In this document: piece by piece, positions 7,409 through 18,760 of the stretch
How the letters are laid out: the number at the start of each line of letters is the position of its first letter
Position numbering within the stretch: the first letter of the stretch is position 1
Assembly (NCBI GenBank): GCA_945882315.1
Contig: CAMCWB010000021.1
Coordinates: 1-54,616, forward strand
Origin: Bauldia litoralis
Lineage (GTDB): Bacteria; Pseudomonadota; Alphaproteobacteria; Rhizobiales; Kaistiaceae
Reading direction: 5' to 3'
DNA length: 54,616 bases
Notes under the pieces: model-generated
What the model saw: the letters and a program-made list of their open reading frames with translations, nothing else
Told to the model about the DNA's origin: nothing
Databases searched by the model: none
Program-made: the position numbers and the translations under genes

Positions 7409-9079
7409 CTATCGCTGCGCCGTTTGCCATGACGGCGCGACATAAACTGGCGCGTCGACGGGCGGCAGGAGCGGCCGGCCGAGAATATGGTCGGCCGCCT
7501 TCTCGGCGATCATGATCGTCGGCGCATTGAGGTTGCCGGTGGTGATCGACGGCATGATCGAGGAGTCGACGACCCGCAATCCCTCGACGCCGATGACGCG
7601 CGCCGCGCTGTCGACGACGGCGAGCGGATCGTCGCCGGGCCCCATCCTGCACGAGCAGGACGGATGGTAGGCGCTCTCGACCCGGTCGCGAATGAAGGCG
7701 TCGATCGCGGCGTCGATCGTCACGTCGGGACCGGGCTGCATTTCGCGCCCGCGATAGGCATCGAAAGCCGGCTGCGCGAAGATCTCCCGCGTCAGCCGCA
7801 GCGCGGCCCGCATCTCCGTCCAGTCGTCGTCATGGCTCATATAGTTGAAGAGGATGCGCGGCATGTCGGCGAGATCGGTCGAGCGCAATTTCACCCGGCC
7901 GCGACTCTTCGAGCGCATCGGCCCGACATGCGCCTGGAAGCCGTGCAGCGTGGCGAGTGCCTTGCCGTCATAGGACACGGCAAGCGGCAGGAAATGATAC
8001 TGGAGGTCGGGATACTGCACGCCGGCCCGGCTGCGGATGAAGCCGCCGGTCTCGAAATGATTGCTGGCGCCGAGCCCGGTCGAGAGGAAATACCAGATCG
8101 CCCCGATCCGGCTCCGTGCCAGGAGGCCGGTATAGGAATAGAGCGTGATCGGCTGGCGCGACTCGACCTGGAAATAGAATTCCAGATGGTCCTGGAGATT
8201 CTCGCCGACGCCCGCCCGGTCGGCGACAACCGGAATGCCGAAAGCTCGGAGTTCCTCCGCTGGCCCGACGCCCGACAATTTCAGCAGTTGCGGCGAGTTG
8301 ATCGGCCCGCCGCAGAGAATGACCTCGCGCCGCGCATGGACGATCGTCTCGGCGCCGCCCTGACGGTAGGCGACGCCAACCGCCCTCCGCCCGTCGAAGA
8401 CGATGCGGGTCGCGAGCGCGCCAGTCTTCACCGAAAGATTGGGCCGCCTCAGTGCCGGCCGCAGATAAGCGCGCGCCGCGCTCGACCGGCGGCCCTTGTC
8501 GACCGTCATGTCGAGGCGACCGAAGCCTTCTTGCTGATATCCGTTTAGGTCGGACGAGATCGGGTAGCCGGCCTCATTGCCGGCCTTGACGAAGGCCTGG
8601 TAGAGCGGATTGGCGAGGCGCCCGCTCCGCGTCTTCAGGGGACCGCTGTCGCCGCGATAGAGATCGCCGCCCTCGGCCCGCGTTTCGGCGCGCTTGAAAT
8701 AGGGCAGCACGTCGCGATAGGCCCAGCCGGCAGCGCCCTCCTCCTGCCAGCGGTCGAAGTCGAGCGGGTTGCCACGCACATAGACGAGACCGTTGATCGA
8801 CGACGAGCCGCCCAGCACCTTGCCGCGCGGCGTCCGCAGCACGCGGTTGTTCAGATACGGTTCCGGCTCCGTCCGGAATCCCCACTCGTAGCGGGGATTG
8901 TTCATCGGGATCGACAGCGCCGCCGGCATCTGGATAAAGATCGACCTGTCGCTGCCGCCATATTCGAGAAGGAGCACGCTTTTCTTGCCGTCCTCGCTGA
9001 GGCGGTTGGCCAGCACGCACCCCGCCGAGCCGGCACCGACGATGACGAAGTCAAAGGTTTCGGAGTCTTCCGACGACAT
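7409..9079 (-). CDS. betA: GMC-family oxidoreductase, probable choline dehydrogenase
   Basis: A 556-residue FAD-dependent GMC oxidoreductase, the usual length of BetA. The Rossmann motif VIVGAGSAGCVLANRL is at about residues 12-27, the first GMC signature PRGKVLGGSSSINGLVYVRG at about 84-103, the second GGPINSPQLLKLSGVG in the middle, and the catalytic-His region SAYHPSCSCRMG near the C-terminus, followed by the NAPTIMIAEKAAD tail. BetA oxidises choline to betaine aldehyde at the membrane. The choline assignment rests on its place beside the BetI-BetB frame and ChoXWV; other GMC alcohol dehydrogenases look similar. Stop is TAG. Confidence 0.8.
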   Translation of the reverse strand: MSSEDSETFDFVIVGAGSAGCVLANRLSEDGKKSVLLLEYGGSDRSIFIQMPAALSIPMNNPRYEWGFRTEPEPYLNNRVLRTPRGKVLGGSSSINGLVYVRGNPLDFDRWQEEGAAGWAYRDVLPYFKRAETRAEGGDLYRGDSGPLKTRSGRLANPLYQAFVKAGNEAGYPISSDLNGYQQEGFGRLDMTVDKGRRSSAARAYLRPALRRPNLSVKTGALATRIVFDGRRAVGVAYRQGGAETIVHARREVILCGGPINSPQLLKLSGVGPAEELRAFGIPVVADRAGVGENLQDHLEFYFQVESRQPITLYSYTGLLARSRIGAIWYFLSTGLGASNHFETGGFIRSRAGVQYPDLQYHFLPLAVSYDGKALATLHGFQAHVGPMRSKSRGRVKLRSTDLADMPRILFNYMSHDDDWTEMRAALRLTREIFAQPAFDAYRGREMQPGPDVTIDAAIDAFIRDRVESAYHPSCSCRMGPGDDPLAVVDSAARVIGVEGLRVVDSSIMPSITTGNLNAPTIMIAEKAADHILGRPLLPPVDAPVYVAPSWQTAQR

Positions 9080-9103
9080 TGTCAGGCCCTGGGCACCAAC
9101 CCC

Positions 9104-9218
9104 GTCCGCTCATCCCCGCTGCGAGCGGGGATCCAGGGGCCAAGATCGGTGGCCTTGCCGCGTGACCCTGGGGTCCTCCTCGGGCTGGACCCGGGGATTT
9201 CGCGGAAATGAGCGGAGG
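9104..9218. repeat. Intergenic palindromic repeat, family A, copy 3 (diverged)
   Basis: It shows the outer pair CCGCTCAT / ATGAGCGGAGG, a CCCCGCtgcgaGCGGGG hairpin and a CCAGGGG core, but the second half has diverged (a GGGCTGGACCCGGGGATTT stretch). It separates betA from the upstream betI-betB frame on the same strand. Confidence 0.7.
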
Positions 9219-9241
9219 ATGGGGTGCGCGCCTCCGGCATC

Positions 9242-11353
<2,112 letters not shown>

Positions 11354-11369
11354 GGCGCGCGAAATCTAA

Positions 11370-11387
11370 ATTGAACGATCATTCAAT
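11370..11387. promoter_or_regulatory. BetI-like operator, box 1
   Basis: ATTGAA-cgatca-TTCAAT is a perfect inverted repeat, 17 bp upstream of the betI-betB start codon. It matches the TTGAA/TTCAA half-site style of known BetI sites. A second copy of the same core (GATCATTCAAT, opposite strand) lies at 11514-11531. Confidence 0.6.
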
Positions 11388-11513
11388 CATTATTCCAGAA
11401 GGCAGCGGTGAAAGCAAAAAAATGCCGTTGGGCCGCATCTGCCCCGCCTCACAAATAGGCGCCATTTGCCATATGAAAAGCCAGCTTGCGGGAGTGACAA
11501 GTAGCAAAAAGTG

Positions 11514-11531
11514 GAATTGAATGATCAATCA
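11514..11531. promoter_or_regulatory. BetI-like operator, box 2 (inverted copy)
   Basis: Read on the minus strand this is TTGATTGATCATTCAAT, which matches box 1 (TTGAACGATCATTCAAT) at 15 of 17 positions, including an uninterrupted GATCATTCAAT core. It lies about 160 bp upstream of choX and in opposite orientation to box 1. Confidence 0.55.
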
Positions 11532-11691
11532 ACACCCTCCTTGGTGAGGGCGAAGTGACGGACTTGCTTCGGTGCAATGAAAGCGATTTGCTCAAACTCT
11601 TACGAAGATTGATCGACCCGGCTTGAACGGCGCATCGGGCGCCGCATCCGGTGCGAAAAGATCGGGACCGTTTCGTTCAGGAGGATTTGGA

Positions 11692-12642
11692 ATGCTTCGC
11701 TTGAGATCTGCGGCGGCTGCCGCCATCGCCGCCTTGCTGCTGGGGACGCTGACGGCCAACGCCGCAGACCCCGAATCCTGCAAGACCGTCCGCTTCGCCG
11801 ATGTCGGCTGGACCGACATCACGGCGACGACGGCGCTGGCCTCGCGGCTCCTGACCGGCCTCGGCTACGAACCCACCAACCAGGTTCTCGCCGTTCCGGT
11901 CACCTATGCCTCGTTGAAGAACAAGGACATCGACGTCTTCCTCGGCAACTGGATGCCGACCATGGAAGCCGACCTCAAGCCCTATGTCGACGACAAGAGC
12001 GTCGAGGTCATCGAGCCGGCCAATCTCGAAGGCGCCAAATACACGCTCGCCGTTCCCGCCTACACCTTCGACGCCGGCCTCCAGTCCTTCGCCGACATCG
12101 CCAAGTTCAAGGATCAGCTCGAGGGCAAGATCTACGGCATCGAGCCGGGCAATGACGGCAACCGCCTGATCCTCGGCATGATCGAAGCCGACCAGTTCGA
12201 CCTCAAGGATTTCGAAGTCGTCGAATCGAGCGAGCAGGGCATGCTCTCGCAGGTCCAGCGCGCCACCAGCCGCAACGAGCCGATCGTCTTCCTCGGCTGG
12301 GAACCACACCCGATGAACGCCAACTTCCCGATGAAATATCTCTCGGGCGGCGACGATGTCTTCGGTGCAAACTATGGCGGCGCCACCGTCTTCACCAATG
12401 TCCGCGCCGGCTACACCACCGAATGCCCGAATGTCGGCGCCTTCGTGAAGAATCTCCGCTTCACCCTGCCGATGGAGAATGAGGTGATGGGCGCCATCCT
12501 TAACGACAGCAAGGAAGCCGGCGCCGCCGCCGAGGAATGGCTGAAGGCCAATCCTGCCGCGTGGGAAGGCTGGCTCGCCGGCGTCACCACGCTGGACGGC
12601 AAGCCCGGCCTCGATGCCGCCAAGGCGAGCCTCGGCCTCTGA
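11692..12642 (+). CDS. choX: Choline ABC transporter, periplasmic binding protein
   Basis: A 316-residue OpuAC/ProX-type binding protein. A signal peptide (LRLRSAAAAAIAALLLGTLTANA, cleaved about residue 23-24) precedes the mature protein DPESCKTVRFADVGWTD. Aromatic residues of the quaternary-ammonium cage are visible: Trp in DVGWTDITA, Trp in LGNWMPTME, Tyr in AVPAYTFDA, and Trp in FLGWEPHPM. The layout matches rhizobial ChoX, which binds choline. The ATG at 11692 follows AGGAGGATTTGGA. It is the first gene of choXWV and is divergent from the betI-betB frame, with two BetI-like boxes between, so choline-inducible expression is likely. Betaine as ligand cannot be excluded. Confidence 0.9.
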   Translation: MLRLRSAAAAAIAALLLGTLTANAADPESCKTVRFADVGWTDITATTALASRLLTGLGYEPTNQVLAVPVTYASLKNKDIDVFLGNWMPTMEADLKPYVDDKSVEVIEPANLEGAKYTLAVPAYTFDAGLQSFADIAKFKDQLEGKIYGIEPGNDGNRLILGMIEADQFDLKDFEVVESSEQGMLSQVQRATSRNEPIVFLGWEPHPMNANFPMKYLSGGDDVFGANYGGATVFTNVRAGYTTECPNVGAFVKNLRFTLPMENEVMGAILNDSKEAGAAAEEWLKANPAAWEGWLAGVTTLDGKPGLDAAKASLGL

Positions 12643-12713
12643 TATCTGCGGGCGGCGTTCCATGAGGGTGCGCCGCCCATTCCTTTGCCGACGCGCTTTC
12701 CGGGGCACCGCGC

Positions 12714-13565
12714 ATGGTTGAATGGATCACGTCGAACAAGATTCCTCTCGGCGTCTGGCTGAAGAATTTCGTCGCGTTCCTCAATCAGTATGCGCAGGGC
12801 TTCTTCGACACGATCGCCCTCGTCCTCGATACGGTCATCGAAGCCATCCTGCAGGTCATGCTCTGGTTTCCGCCGCTCGCTCTCGTGGCGATCTTCGCGG
12901 CGGGCGCCTGGTTCCTGCATCGCTCGATCGGCCTCACCATCTTCGTCGTCGCCGGCCTGCTGCTGGTCATCAACCTCGGCTACTGGGTGGCGACCGTCGA
13001 AACTCTGGCGCTCGTCGTCTGCGCGACGCTGGTCTGCGTCGCGATCGGCGTGCCGGTCGGCATCGCCGCGGCGCACCGGCCCTGGCTCTACACCGCGATC
13101 CGCCCGATCCTCGATTTGATGCAGACCATCCCGACCTTCGTCTACCTGATCCCGACGCTGGTCCTTTTCGGCCTTGGCATGGTCCCGGGCCTCATCTCGA
13201 CCGTCATCTTCGCCATCCCCGCGCCGATCCGCCTGACCCATCTCGGCATCTCCTCCGTGCCGAAGCAGTTGCACGAGGCCGGCGAGGCCTTCGGCGCCAC
13301 CAAGCGCCAGCTCCTCTTCAAGGTCGAGCTGCCCTATGCGCTGCCGACCATCATGGCCGGCATCACCCAATGCATCATGCTGTCGCTGTCGATGGTGGTG
13401 ATCGCCGCCCTGGTCGGCGCCGACGGACTCGGCAAGCCGGTGGTGCGCGCCCTCAACACGGTCAATGTCGGCATGGGCTTCGAGGCCGGGCTCGCCATCG
13501 TCATCCTGGCGATCCTTCTCGACCGCGTCTGCAAGCGGCCCGAGCGCCGCATTCGGAGATCGTGA
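12714..13565 (+). CDS. choW: Choline ABC transporter, permease
   Basis: A 283-residue OpuAB/ProW-type inner-membrane permease. It begins with the ProW-like segment WITSNKIPLGVWLKNFVAFL, then has about six to seven hydrophobic spans (for example ALVAIFAAGAWFL, IFVVAGLLLVINLGYW). The EAA loop EAGEAFGATKRQLLFKVELP contacts the ATPase. It follows choX by 71 bp and overlaps choV by one base (TGATG at 13563-13567), so translation of the two is coupled. Confidence 0.9.
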   Translation: MVEWITSNKIPLGVWLKNFVAFLNQYAQGFFDTIALVLDTVIEAILQVMLWFPPLALVAIFAAGAWFLHRSIGLTIFVVAGLLLVINLGYWVATVETLALVVCATLVCVAIGVPVGIAAAHRPWLYTAIRPILDLMQTIPTFVYLIPTLVLFGLGMVPGLISTVIFAIPAPIRLTHLGISSVPKQLHEAGEAFGATKRQLLFKVELPYALPTIMAGITQCIMLSLSMVVIAALVGADGLGKPVVRALNTVNVGMGFEAGLAIVILAILLDRVCKRPERRIRRS

Positions 13566-14737
13566 TGGCGGCGGTCGAATTCTCCAAGGTCGACATCGTC
13601 TTCGGCAGCGACCGCAAGCGGGCGCTTGCCATGATCGACGCGGGCGCCACGCGCGACCGCATCATCGCCGAGACCCACGCGATTCCGGGCGCCATGAGCA
13701 TCGACCTCGCCGTCGAGCGCGGCGAGATCTGCGTGCTGATGGGTCTTTCCGGCTCCGGCAAGTCGACGATCCTGCGGGCTATCAACCGCCTTAACGAGGT
13801 GGCCCGCGGCGCTGTCCAAGTCGAGCATGACGGGCGCGCCGTCGACGTGACGAAATGCGATGCCAAAACGCTGCGCGAGATCCGCACCCGCACCGTCGCC
13901 ATGGTCTTCCAACAATTCGCCCTCCTGCCCTGGCGGACGGTGCGCGAGAATGTCGGCTTCGGCCTCGAGATCCGCGGCGCCTCGCCGGCCGAGCGCAAGC
14001 GCATCGTCGACGAGAAGCTGGCGCTGGTCGGCCTCGGCAACTGGGCCGACAAATATTCGCATGAGCTTTCCGGCGGCATGCAGCAGCGCGTCGGCCTTGC
14101 CCGCGCCTTCGCCACCGACGCCGACATCCTGCTCATGGACGAGCCCTTCTCGGCGCTCGACCCGCTGATCCGCGACAAGCTCCAGGACGAGCTTCTCGAC
14201 CTCCAGCGCGAGTTGAAGAAGACCATCGTCTTCGTCAGCCACGATCTCGACGAGGCGCTGAAGATCGGCAACCGCATCGCCATCCTCGAAGGCGGCCGCA
14301 TCGTCCAGATCGGCGCCGCCGAGGATATCCTGCTCCGCCCGGCCAACGACTATGTCGCCGAATTCGTCAAGCACATGAACCCGTTGAACGTGCTGCGCGG
14401 CACCTCGGTGATGACCCCGGCGTCGAAGCTCGAACGCATCGCCAGCGAAGTGCTGCTCGAATCCGGCCAGATCCGCGTCCGCGTCGACGCCGACGAGCGG
14501 CCCGTCTCGGTCATGGTCGGCGGCCGCGAAGGCAGCCTCGCCACCGCCGACAGCCAGACCGGTCTCGTCAGGCAGGATTGCGACATGATCGTCGCCCCGG
14601 TCGACCTGACGCTCCGCGCCGCAATCGCCCTCAAGCAGCAGACCGACCACCCGATCCTCCTCGTCGACCAGCTCGGCCGCCTCGCCGGCCTCTGCGGCGA
14701 CGAGGAAATCTACCGCGGCCTCTTGAGGCGGCAGTGA
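13565..14737 (+). CDS. choV: Choline ABC transporter, ATP-binding protein
   Basis: A 390-residue OpuAA/ProV-type ATPase. It has Walker A MGLSGSGKST at about residues 58-67, Q-loop VFQQFALLPW, signature LSGGMQQRVGLARAF, Walker B ILLMDEPFSALDP and switch His in VSHDLDEAL. The C-terminal 100 residues form the accessory region found in glycine-betaine/choline importers (CBS-like, degenerate). The N-terminus carries the ProV-like extension (ALAMIDAGATRDRII) seen in this subfamily. It is the last gene of choXWV and is followed by a family B repeat. Confidence 0.9.
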   Translation: MAAVEFSKVDIVFGSDRKRALAMIDAGATRDRIIAETHAIPGAMSIDLAVERGEICVLMGLSGSGKSTILRAINRLNEVARGAVQVEHDGRAVDVTKCDAKTLREIRTRTVAMVFQQFALLPWRTVRENVGFGLEIRGASPAERKRIVDEKLALVGLGNWADKYSHELSGGMQQRVGLARAFATDADILLMDEPFSALDPLIRDKLQDELLDLQRELKKTIVFVSHDLDEALKIGNRIAILEGGRIVQIGAAEDILLRPANDYVAEFVKHMNPLNVLRGTSVMTPASKLERIASEVLLESGQIRVRVDADERPVSVMVGGREGSLATADSQTGLVRQDCDMIVAPVDLTLRAAIALKQQTDHPILLVDQLGRLAGLCGDEEIYRGLLRRQ

Positions 14738-14760
14738 TGATGGTCGCGGTCTCGTCTCCC

Positions 14761-14852
14761 GTAGGGCGGGTTAGCCCTCGACTTGATCGGGGGCGTAACC
14801 CGCCGCCTTTGTTAACGGAGGTGGCGGATTACGCTGCGCTAATCCGCCCTAC
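14761..14852. repeat. Intergenic palindromic repeat, family B, copy 1
   Basis: The element begins GTAGGGCGGGTTAGCCC and ends GCTAATCCGCCCTAC, with internal copies of CGTAACCCGCC and GGCGGATTACGC. The ends are inverted. Related copies are at 36804-36888 and, shorter, 49739-49770. It separates choV from the dimethylglycine dehydrogenase-like gene. Confidence 0.85.
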
Positions 14853-14870
14853 GTCCTTGGATGACTCCCA

Positions 14871-17381
14871 ATGAGAACCCATGCCCGCGTCGTCGTCATC
14901 GGGGGCGGTGTGGTCGGCGTTTCGACGCTCTACCATCTCGCCAAAAAGGGCTGGTCGGATGTCGTGCTGGTCGAGCGGAAGGAGCTGACCTCGGGCTCGA
15001 CCTGGCATGCGGCGGGATTGCTGCCGCTCTTCAACCTCAGCTACTCGGTCGGCCAGATCCACAAATATTCGGTGGCGCTCTACAAGACGCTCGAAGCCGA
15101 GACCGGGCAGAATGTCGGCTTCCGCCAGGTCTCCAACATCCGCCTCGCCCGGACCAAGGATCGCTGGGACGAGTATATGTATTACGCCGGCGTCGCCCGC
15201 ACGATCGGCATCGACGTGCGCATGCTGTCGCCGGCCGAACTCAAGGAGATCTGGCCGCTCTGCGAGACCGATGGCCTGATCGGCGCCATCCAGCATACCG
15301 AGGACGGCTATATCCAGCCGGCCGATCTCACCCAGGCCTTCGCCACCGGCGCCCGCGCCCGCGGCGCCGAGATCAATCGCGGCACGGCCGTGACGGCGAT
15401 CGAGCGCACCGCGTCAGGCGAATTCCTGGTCCGCACCGACAAGGGCGACATCGCCTGCGAGCACATCGTCTCGGCGACCGGCAATTTCGCCCGCCGCACC
15501 GGCGCGATGGTCGGGCTCGACATCCCGGTCATCCCCGTCGAGCACCAGTATATCGTTACCGAGCCGCATCCGGCGATCGTCGCCCGCCACAAAGCCGGCC
15601 TGCCCGAGATGGGCGTGCTCCGCGAGAGCGATTCCTCCTGGTACATGCGCGAGGAGAATGGCGGCCTGCTGCTCGGCCCCTACGAGAAGGGCGCGCCCGC
15701 CTGCTATGTCGACGGACCAAGCGCTGAATCCGAATATGAGCTCTTCCAGGAAGACCTCGACCGTCTCGCCCCGCATATCGAGACGGCGATTGCCCGCGTG
15801 CCCGCCTTCGGCGAGGTCGGCGTCAAGAAGGTCTATAACGGCGCCATCGCCTATACGCCGGACGGCTCGCCGATCGTCGGCCCGGCCTGGGACGTGCCCA
15901 ATTTCTGGCTGAACGAGGGCCATTCCTTCGGCGTCACCGCCGCCGGCGGCGCCGGCTGGCAGCTTGCCGAATGGATCGTCGAGGGCGAGCCGACCATCGA
16001 CATGCTGGGCGTCGATCCGCGCCGCTTCGGCCCCTACGCCTCGCGCGGCTATCTAAAGACCAAGAACGAGGAAGCCTATTCGCTGGTCTTCACCATCCAC
16101 TATCCCGACGAGGAGCGCGGCGCCGCCCGCCCGCTGAAGCGCACGCCCTGCTACGGCCGCATGAAGGATCTCGGCGCCGTCTTCGGCAGCGTCTATGGCT
16201 GGGAGCGGCCGAACTGGTTCGCCCCGCCCGGCTACGCGCTGACCGAGGCCGACCTCGACCGGCCCGACGTTCTCCTCAACGAGAATTTCGCCAGGCCCGA
16301 AGAGGGCGAGCCGATCCGCGAAATATGGAGCTTCCGCCGCTCGAATTATTTCCGCTTCGTTGGCGAGGAATGCCGCAACGTCCACGAGAATGTCGGCCTG
16401 CAGGACATGTCCGCCTTCGCCAAGGCGATCGTCTCCGGCCCCGGCGCCGAGGCCTGGCTGGATTCGATCCTCGCCAACCGCATCCCGAAGAAGATCGGCC
16501 GCGTCGGCCTCTGCCATCTGCTGACGACGCGCGGCGGCGTCCGCTCCGAATTCACCGTCTTCCGCACCGGCCCCGACAGTTTCTACCTTGTCTCGGCCGG
16601 CGCGCTCGAGCGCCACGACCATGACGTGCTGCGCAAACTCCTCCCCGCCGACGGCAGCGTCCGCTTCGCCCCCGTCACGACCCAGTTCGGCGTCCTCGTC
16701 CTCGCCGGCCCGAATGCGCGCAAGCTCCTGCAAAAGGTCACCGACACCGACCTCTCCAACGAGGCCTTTCCCTGGCTCTCGGGCAAGAAGCTTTCCGTCG
16801 GCACCGCCGACAGCTACGCGCTCCGCGTCAATTTCGTTGGCGAGCTCGGCTACGAGCTGCACCATCCGATCGAGATGCAGAACGCCATGTTCGATTGCCT
16901 CTGGGATGCCGGAAAAGAATTCGGCATAAAGCCCTTCGGCATCCGCGCCATGCTGGCGCTGGCGGTGGAGAAATCCTACCGGCTGGTCGGCCGCGAATTG
17001 TCGATCGAATATTCGGCTTACGAATCCGGCCTCGACCGCTTCGTCCATCCCAACAAGGGCGCCTTCCTCGGCCGCGACGCGCTGGTCGCATGGCGCGAGC
17101 GCGGCGCGTCGAACGCCTTCGTCACGCTCGATATCCACGACATCGACGATGCCGATGCGCGCGGCTCCGAGCCGGTCCTGAAGAACGGCAACCTGATCGG
17201 CCGCTGCACGCAGGGCGCCTATGGCTGGCGGACCGACAAATCGCTGGCGCTCGCCATGATCCGCCCCGAATTCGCCGAACTCGGCACCGAAATCGACGTC
17301 CCGATCCTCGGCACGACCCACAGGGCTACCGTTATCGCCGAGTCGCCCTATGATCCTGACAATCACGCTCTGCGGAGTTGA
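14871..17381 (+). CDS. FAD-dependent dimethylglycine/sarcosine dehydrogenase-like protein
   Basis: An 836-residue two-part enzyme. The N-terminal FAD domain (about residues 5-370) has VVVIGGGVVGVSTLYHLAKKGW and TSGSTWHAAGLLP, whose His is the usual site of covalent FAD attachment. The middle FAO-type domain has GWERPNWFAPPG. The C-terminal folate-binding aminomethyltransferase (GcvT-like) domain (about 450-836) has FVGELGYELHHP and KSYRLVGRELSIEYSAYESG. Such enzymes demethylate dimethylglycine or sarcosine and pass the one-carbon unit to tetrahydrofolate. Lying between choXWV and a GbcA-like gene with soxBDAG opposite, dimethylglycine is the likely substrate. The stop is followed by the next start within 6 bp. 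Confidence 0.88.
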   Translation: MRTHARVVVIGGGVVGVSTLYHLAKKGWSDVVLVERKELTSGSTWHAAGLLPLFNLSYSVGQIHKYSVALYKTLEAETGQNVGFRQVSNIRLARTKDRWDEYMYYAGVARTIGIDVRMLSPAELKEIWPLCETDGLIGAIQHTEDGYIQPADLTQAFATGARARGAEINRGTAVTAIERTASGEFLVRTDKGDIACEHIVSATGNFARRTGAMVGLDIPVIPVEHQYIVTEPHPAIVARHKAGLPEMGVLRESDSSWYMREENGGLLLGPYEKGAPACYVDGPSAESEYELFQEDLDRLAPHIETAIARVPAFGEVGVKKVYNGAIAYTPDGSPIVGPAWDVPNFWLNEGHSFGVTAAGGAGWQLAEWIVEGEPTIDMLGVDPRRFGPYASRGYLKTKNEEAYSLVFTIHYPDEERGAARPLKRTPCYGRMKDLGAVFGSVYGWERPNWFAPPGYALTEADLDRPDVLLNENFARPEEGEPIREIWSFRRSNYFRFVGEECRNVHENVGLQDMSAFAKAIVSGPGAEAWLDSILANRIPKKIGRVGLCHLLTTRGGVRSEFTVFRTGPDSFYLVSAGALERHDHDVLRKLLPADGSVRFAPVTTQFGVLVLAGPNARKLLQKVTDTDLSNEAFPWLSGKKLSVGTADSYALRVNFVGELGYELHHPIEMQNAMFDCLWDAGKEFGIKPFGIRAMLALAVEKSYRLVGRELSIEYSAYESGLDRFVHPNKGAFLGRDALVAWRERGASNAFVTLDIHDIDDADARGSEPVLKNGNLIGRCTQGAYGWRTDKSLALAMIRPEFAELGTEIDVPILGTTHRATVIAESPYDPDNHALRS

Positions 17382-17386
17382 TCGAC

Positions 17387-18646
17387 ATGATCGCATCACC
17401 CGAGAATTCCGCCGACCGCATGCGGTACCAGCTTGCCCACCGGCCCCAGGGCTTCGCCCTCCCCGGTGACTTCTATCGCGACGCCGCCTTCCATGAGCTT
17501 GACCTCGAACACATCTTCTATCGCGAATGGATTCTCGCCGGTCATGACTGCGAATTGCAGAAGGCCGGCGACTATTTCACCATGCAGATCGGCGCCTATC
17601 CGCTGATCGTGACGCGCGACGCGTCGGGCGCCATACGCGCCCACCACAACACCTGCCGGCATCGCGGCTTCAAGGTCTGCGACGCGCCCCGCGGCTCGGC
17701 TCGGCGCTTCGTCTGTCCCTATCATCAATGGACCTACGACCCGGACAGCCGTCTGATCCGCGCCCGCGCCATGGATCAGCCGGATTTCGACGCGAGCCGC
17801 TTCGGCCTGAAGCCGGCGCATGCCGAAAGTGTCGGCGGCTACATCTTCGTCTCGGTCGCCGAGACCCCGCCGGACTTCGCCGCCATCCGCGAGATGGTCG
17901 GCCCCTATTTCGCGCCCTTCGACCTAGCCAACGCGAAGCTGGCGCACGAATCGACGATCATCGAGGAGGGCAACTGGAAGCTCGTGCTCGAGAACAACCG
18001 CGAGTGCTACCACTGCGCCGGCTCGCATCCAGAGCTCTGCCGCACCTTCCCCGAAGCGCCGTCCTTCATGCGCACGACCAACAACCCGGGCGAAGGCGTC
18101 ATCGAGCAGTTCTGGAAGGCGCGCGAGGCGGAGGGCCTGCCGAGCCGTTTCCAGATTGCCGACAGCGGCCAGTACCGCATCTCGCGCATTCCGCTCATGG
18201 ACGACGCCCGCTCCTACACGATGACCGGCAAGCCGGCGGTCGGAAAGCTCATGGGCCGCGTGCCGCACGACAATCTCGGCACGCTGATGTTCTTCCACTT
18301 TCCGTCGAGCTGGAACCATTTCCTCGGCGACATGGTGATCTCCTTCCGCGTCCTGCCGATCGGGCCGAAGCGGACGGAAGTCACCACGAAGTGGCTGGTC
18401 AACAAGGACGCCGTCGAGGGCGTCGACTATGACCTGAAGACACTGACCGAAGTCTGGGTCGCGACCAACGACCAGGACCGGACGCTGGTCGAGCGCAACC
18501 AGCGCGGCATCGACAGCCCGGCCTACGAACCCGGCCCCTATTCGGCCGAGTATGAGGACGGCGTCCTGCAATTCATCGACTGGTACACGACCACGATGAC
18601 CGACCGGCTGTCGGGCGGCGCCGGCAAACTGAAAAGCGTCGCCTAA
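17387..18646 (+). CDS. Rieske non-heme iron oxygenase, glycine betaine demethylase GbcA-like
   Basis: A 419-residue aromatic-ring-hydroxylating-dioxygenase-type alpha subunit. The Rieske motif is CRHRGFKVC...CPYHQW (C-x-H, then C-x2-H) at about residues 87-109. The mononuclear iron site is in NNRECYHCAGSHPEL at about 203-217. The layout matches GbcA-type proteins, which oxidatively demethylate glycine betaine to dimethylglycine plus formaldehyde. The electron-transfer partner GbcB is not in the window, so it must be elsewhere or replaced. I use the ATG at 17387, five bases after the stop of the flavoprotein gene; a TTG at 17378 would overlap it. Stop is TAA. Confidence 0.85.
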   Translation: MIASPENSADRMRYQLAHRPQGFALPGDFYRDAAFHELDLEHIFYREWILAGHDCELQKAGDYFTMQIGAYPLIVTRDASGAIRAHHNTCRHRGFKVCDAPRGSARRFVCPYHQWTYDPDSRLIRARAMDQPDFDASRFGLKPAHAESVGGYIFVSVAETPPDFAAIREMVGPYFAPFDLANAKLAHESTIIEEGNWKLVLENNRECYHCAGSHPELCRTFPEAPSFMRTTNNPGEGVIEQFWKAREAEGLPSRFQIADSGQYRISRIPLMDDARSYTMTGKPAVGKLMGRVPHDNLGTLMFFHFPSSWNHFLGDMVISFRVLPIGPKRTEVTTKWLVNKDAVEGVDYDLKTLTEVWVATNDQDRTLVERNQRGIDSPAYEPGPYSAEYEDGVLQFIDWYTTTMTDRLSGGAGKLKSVA

Positions 18647-18760
18647 ACGCGCGGCATCGCACGCCGCCTATTTCCGCACCGCACTGCGGCGTGGAATGCT
18701 GCAACGCACGCGCGTTCGTGATAATTTCCGTGGCGAGCGAATCGCAGAGGAGACGTCACG

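Larger units (their letters stand above)
11354..11691. other. Divergent regulatory region between betI-betB and choX (338 bp)
   Basis: No gene is seen here. It is AT-richer than its surroundings and holds two BetI-like boxes (11370-11387 and 11514-11531) spaced about 144 bp centre to centre, one near each divergent gene. It ends with the AGGAGGATTTGGA ribosome site of choX. This is the expected place for choline-responsive repression of both transcription units. Confidence 0.6.
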
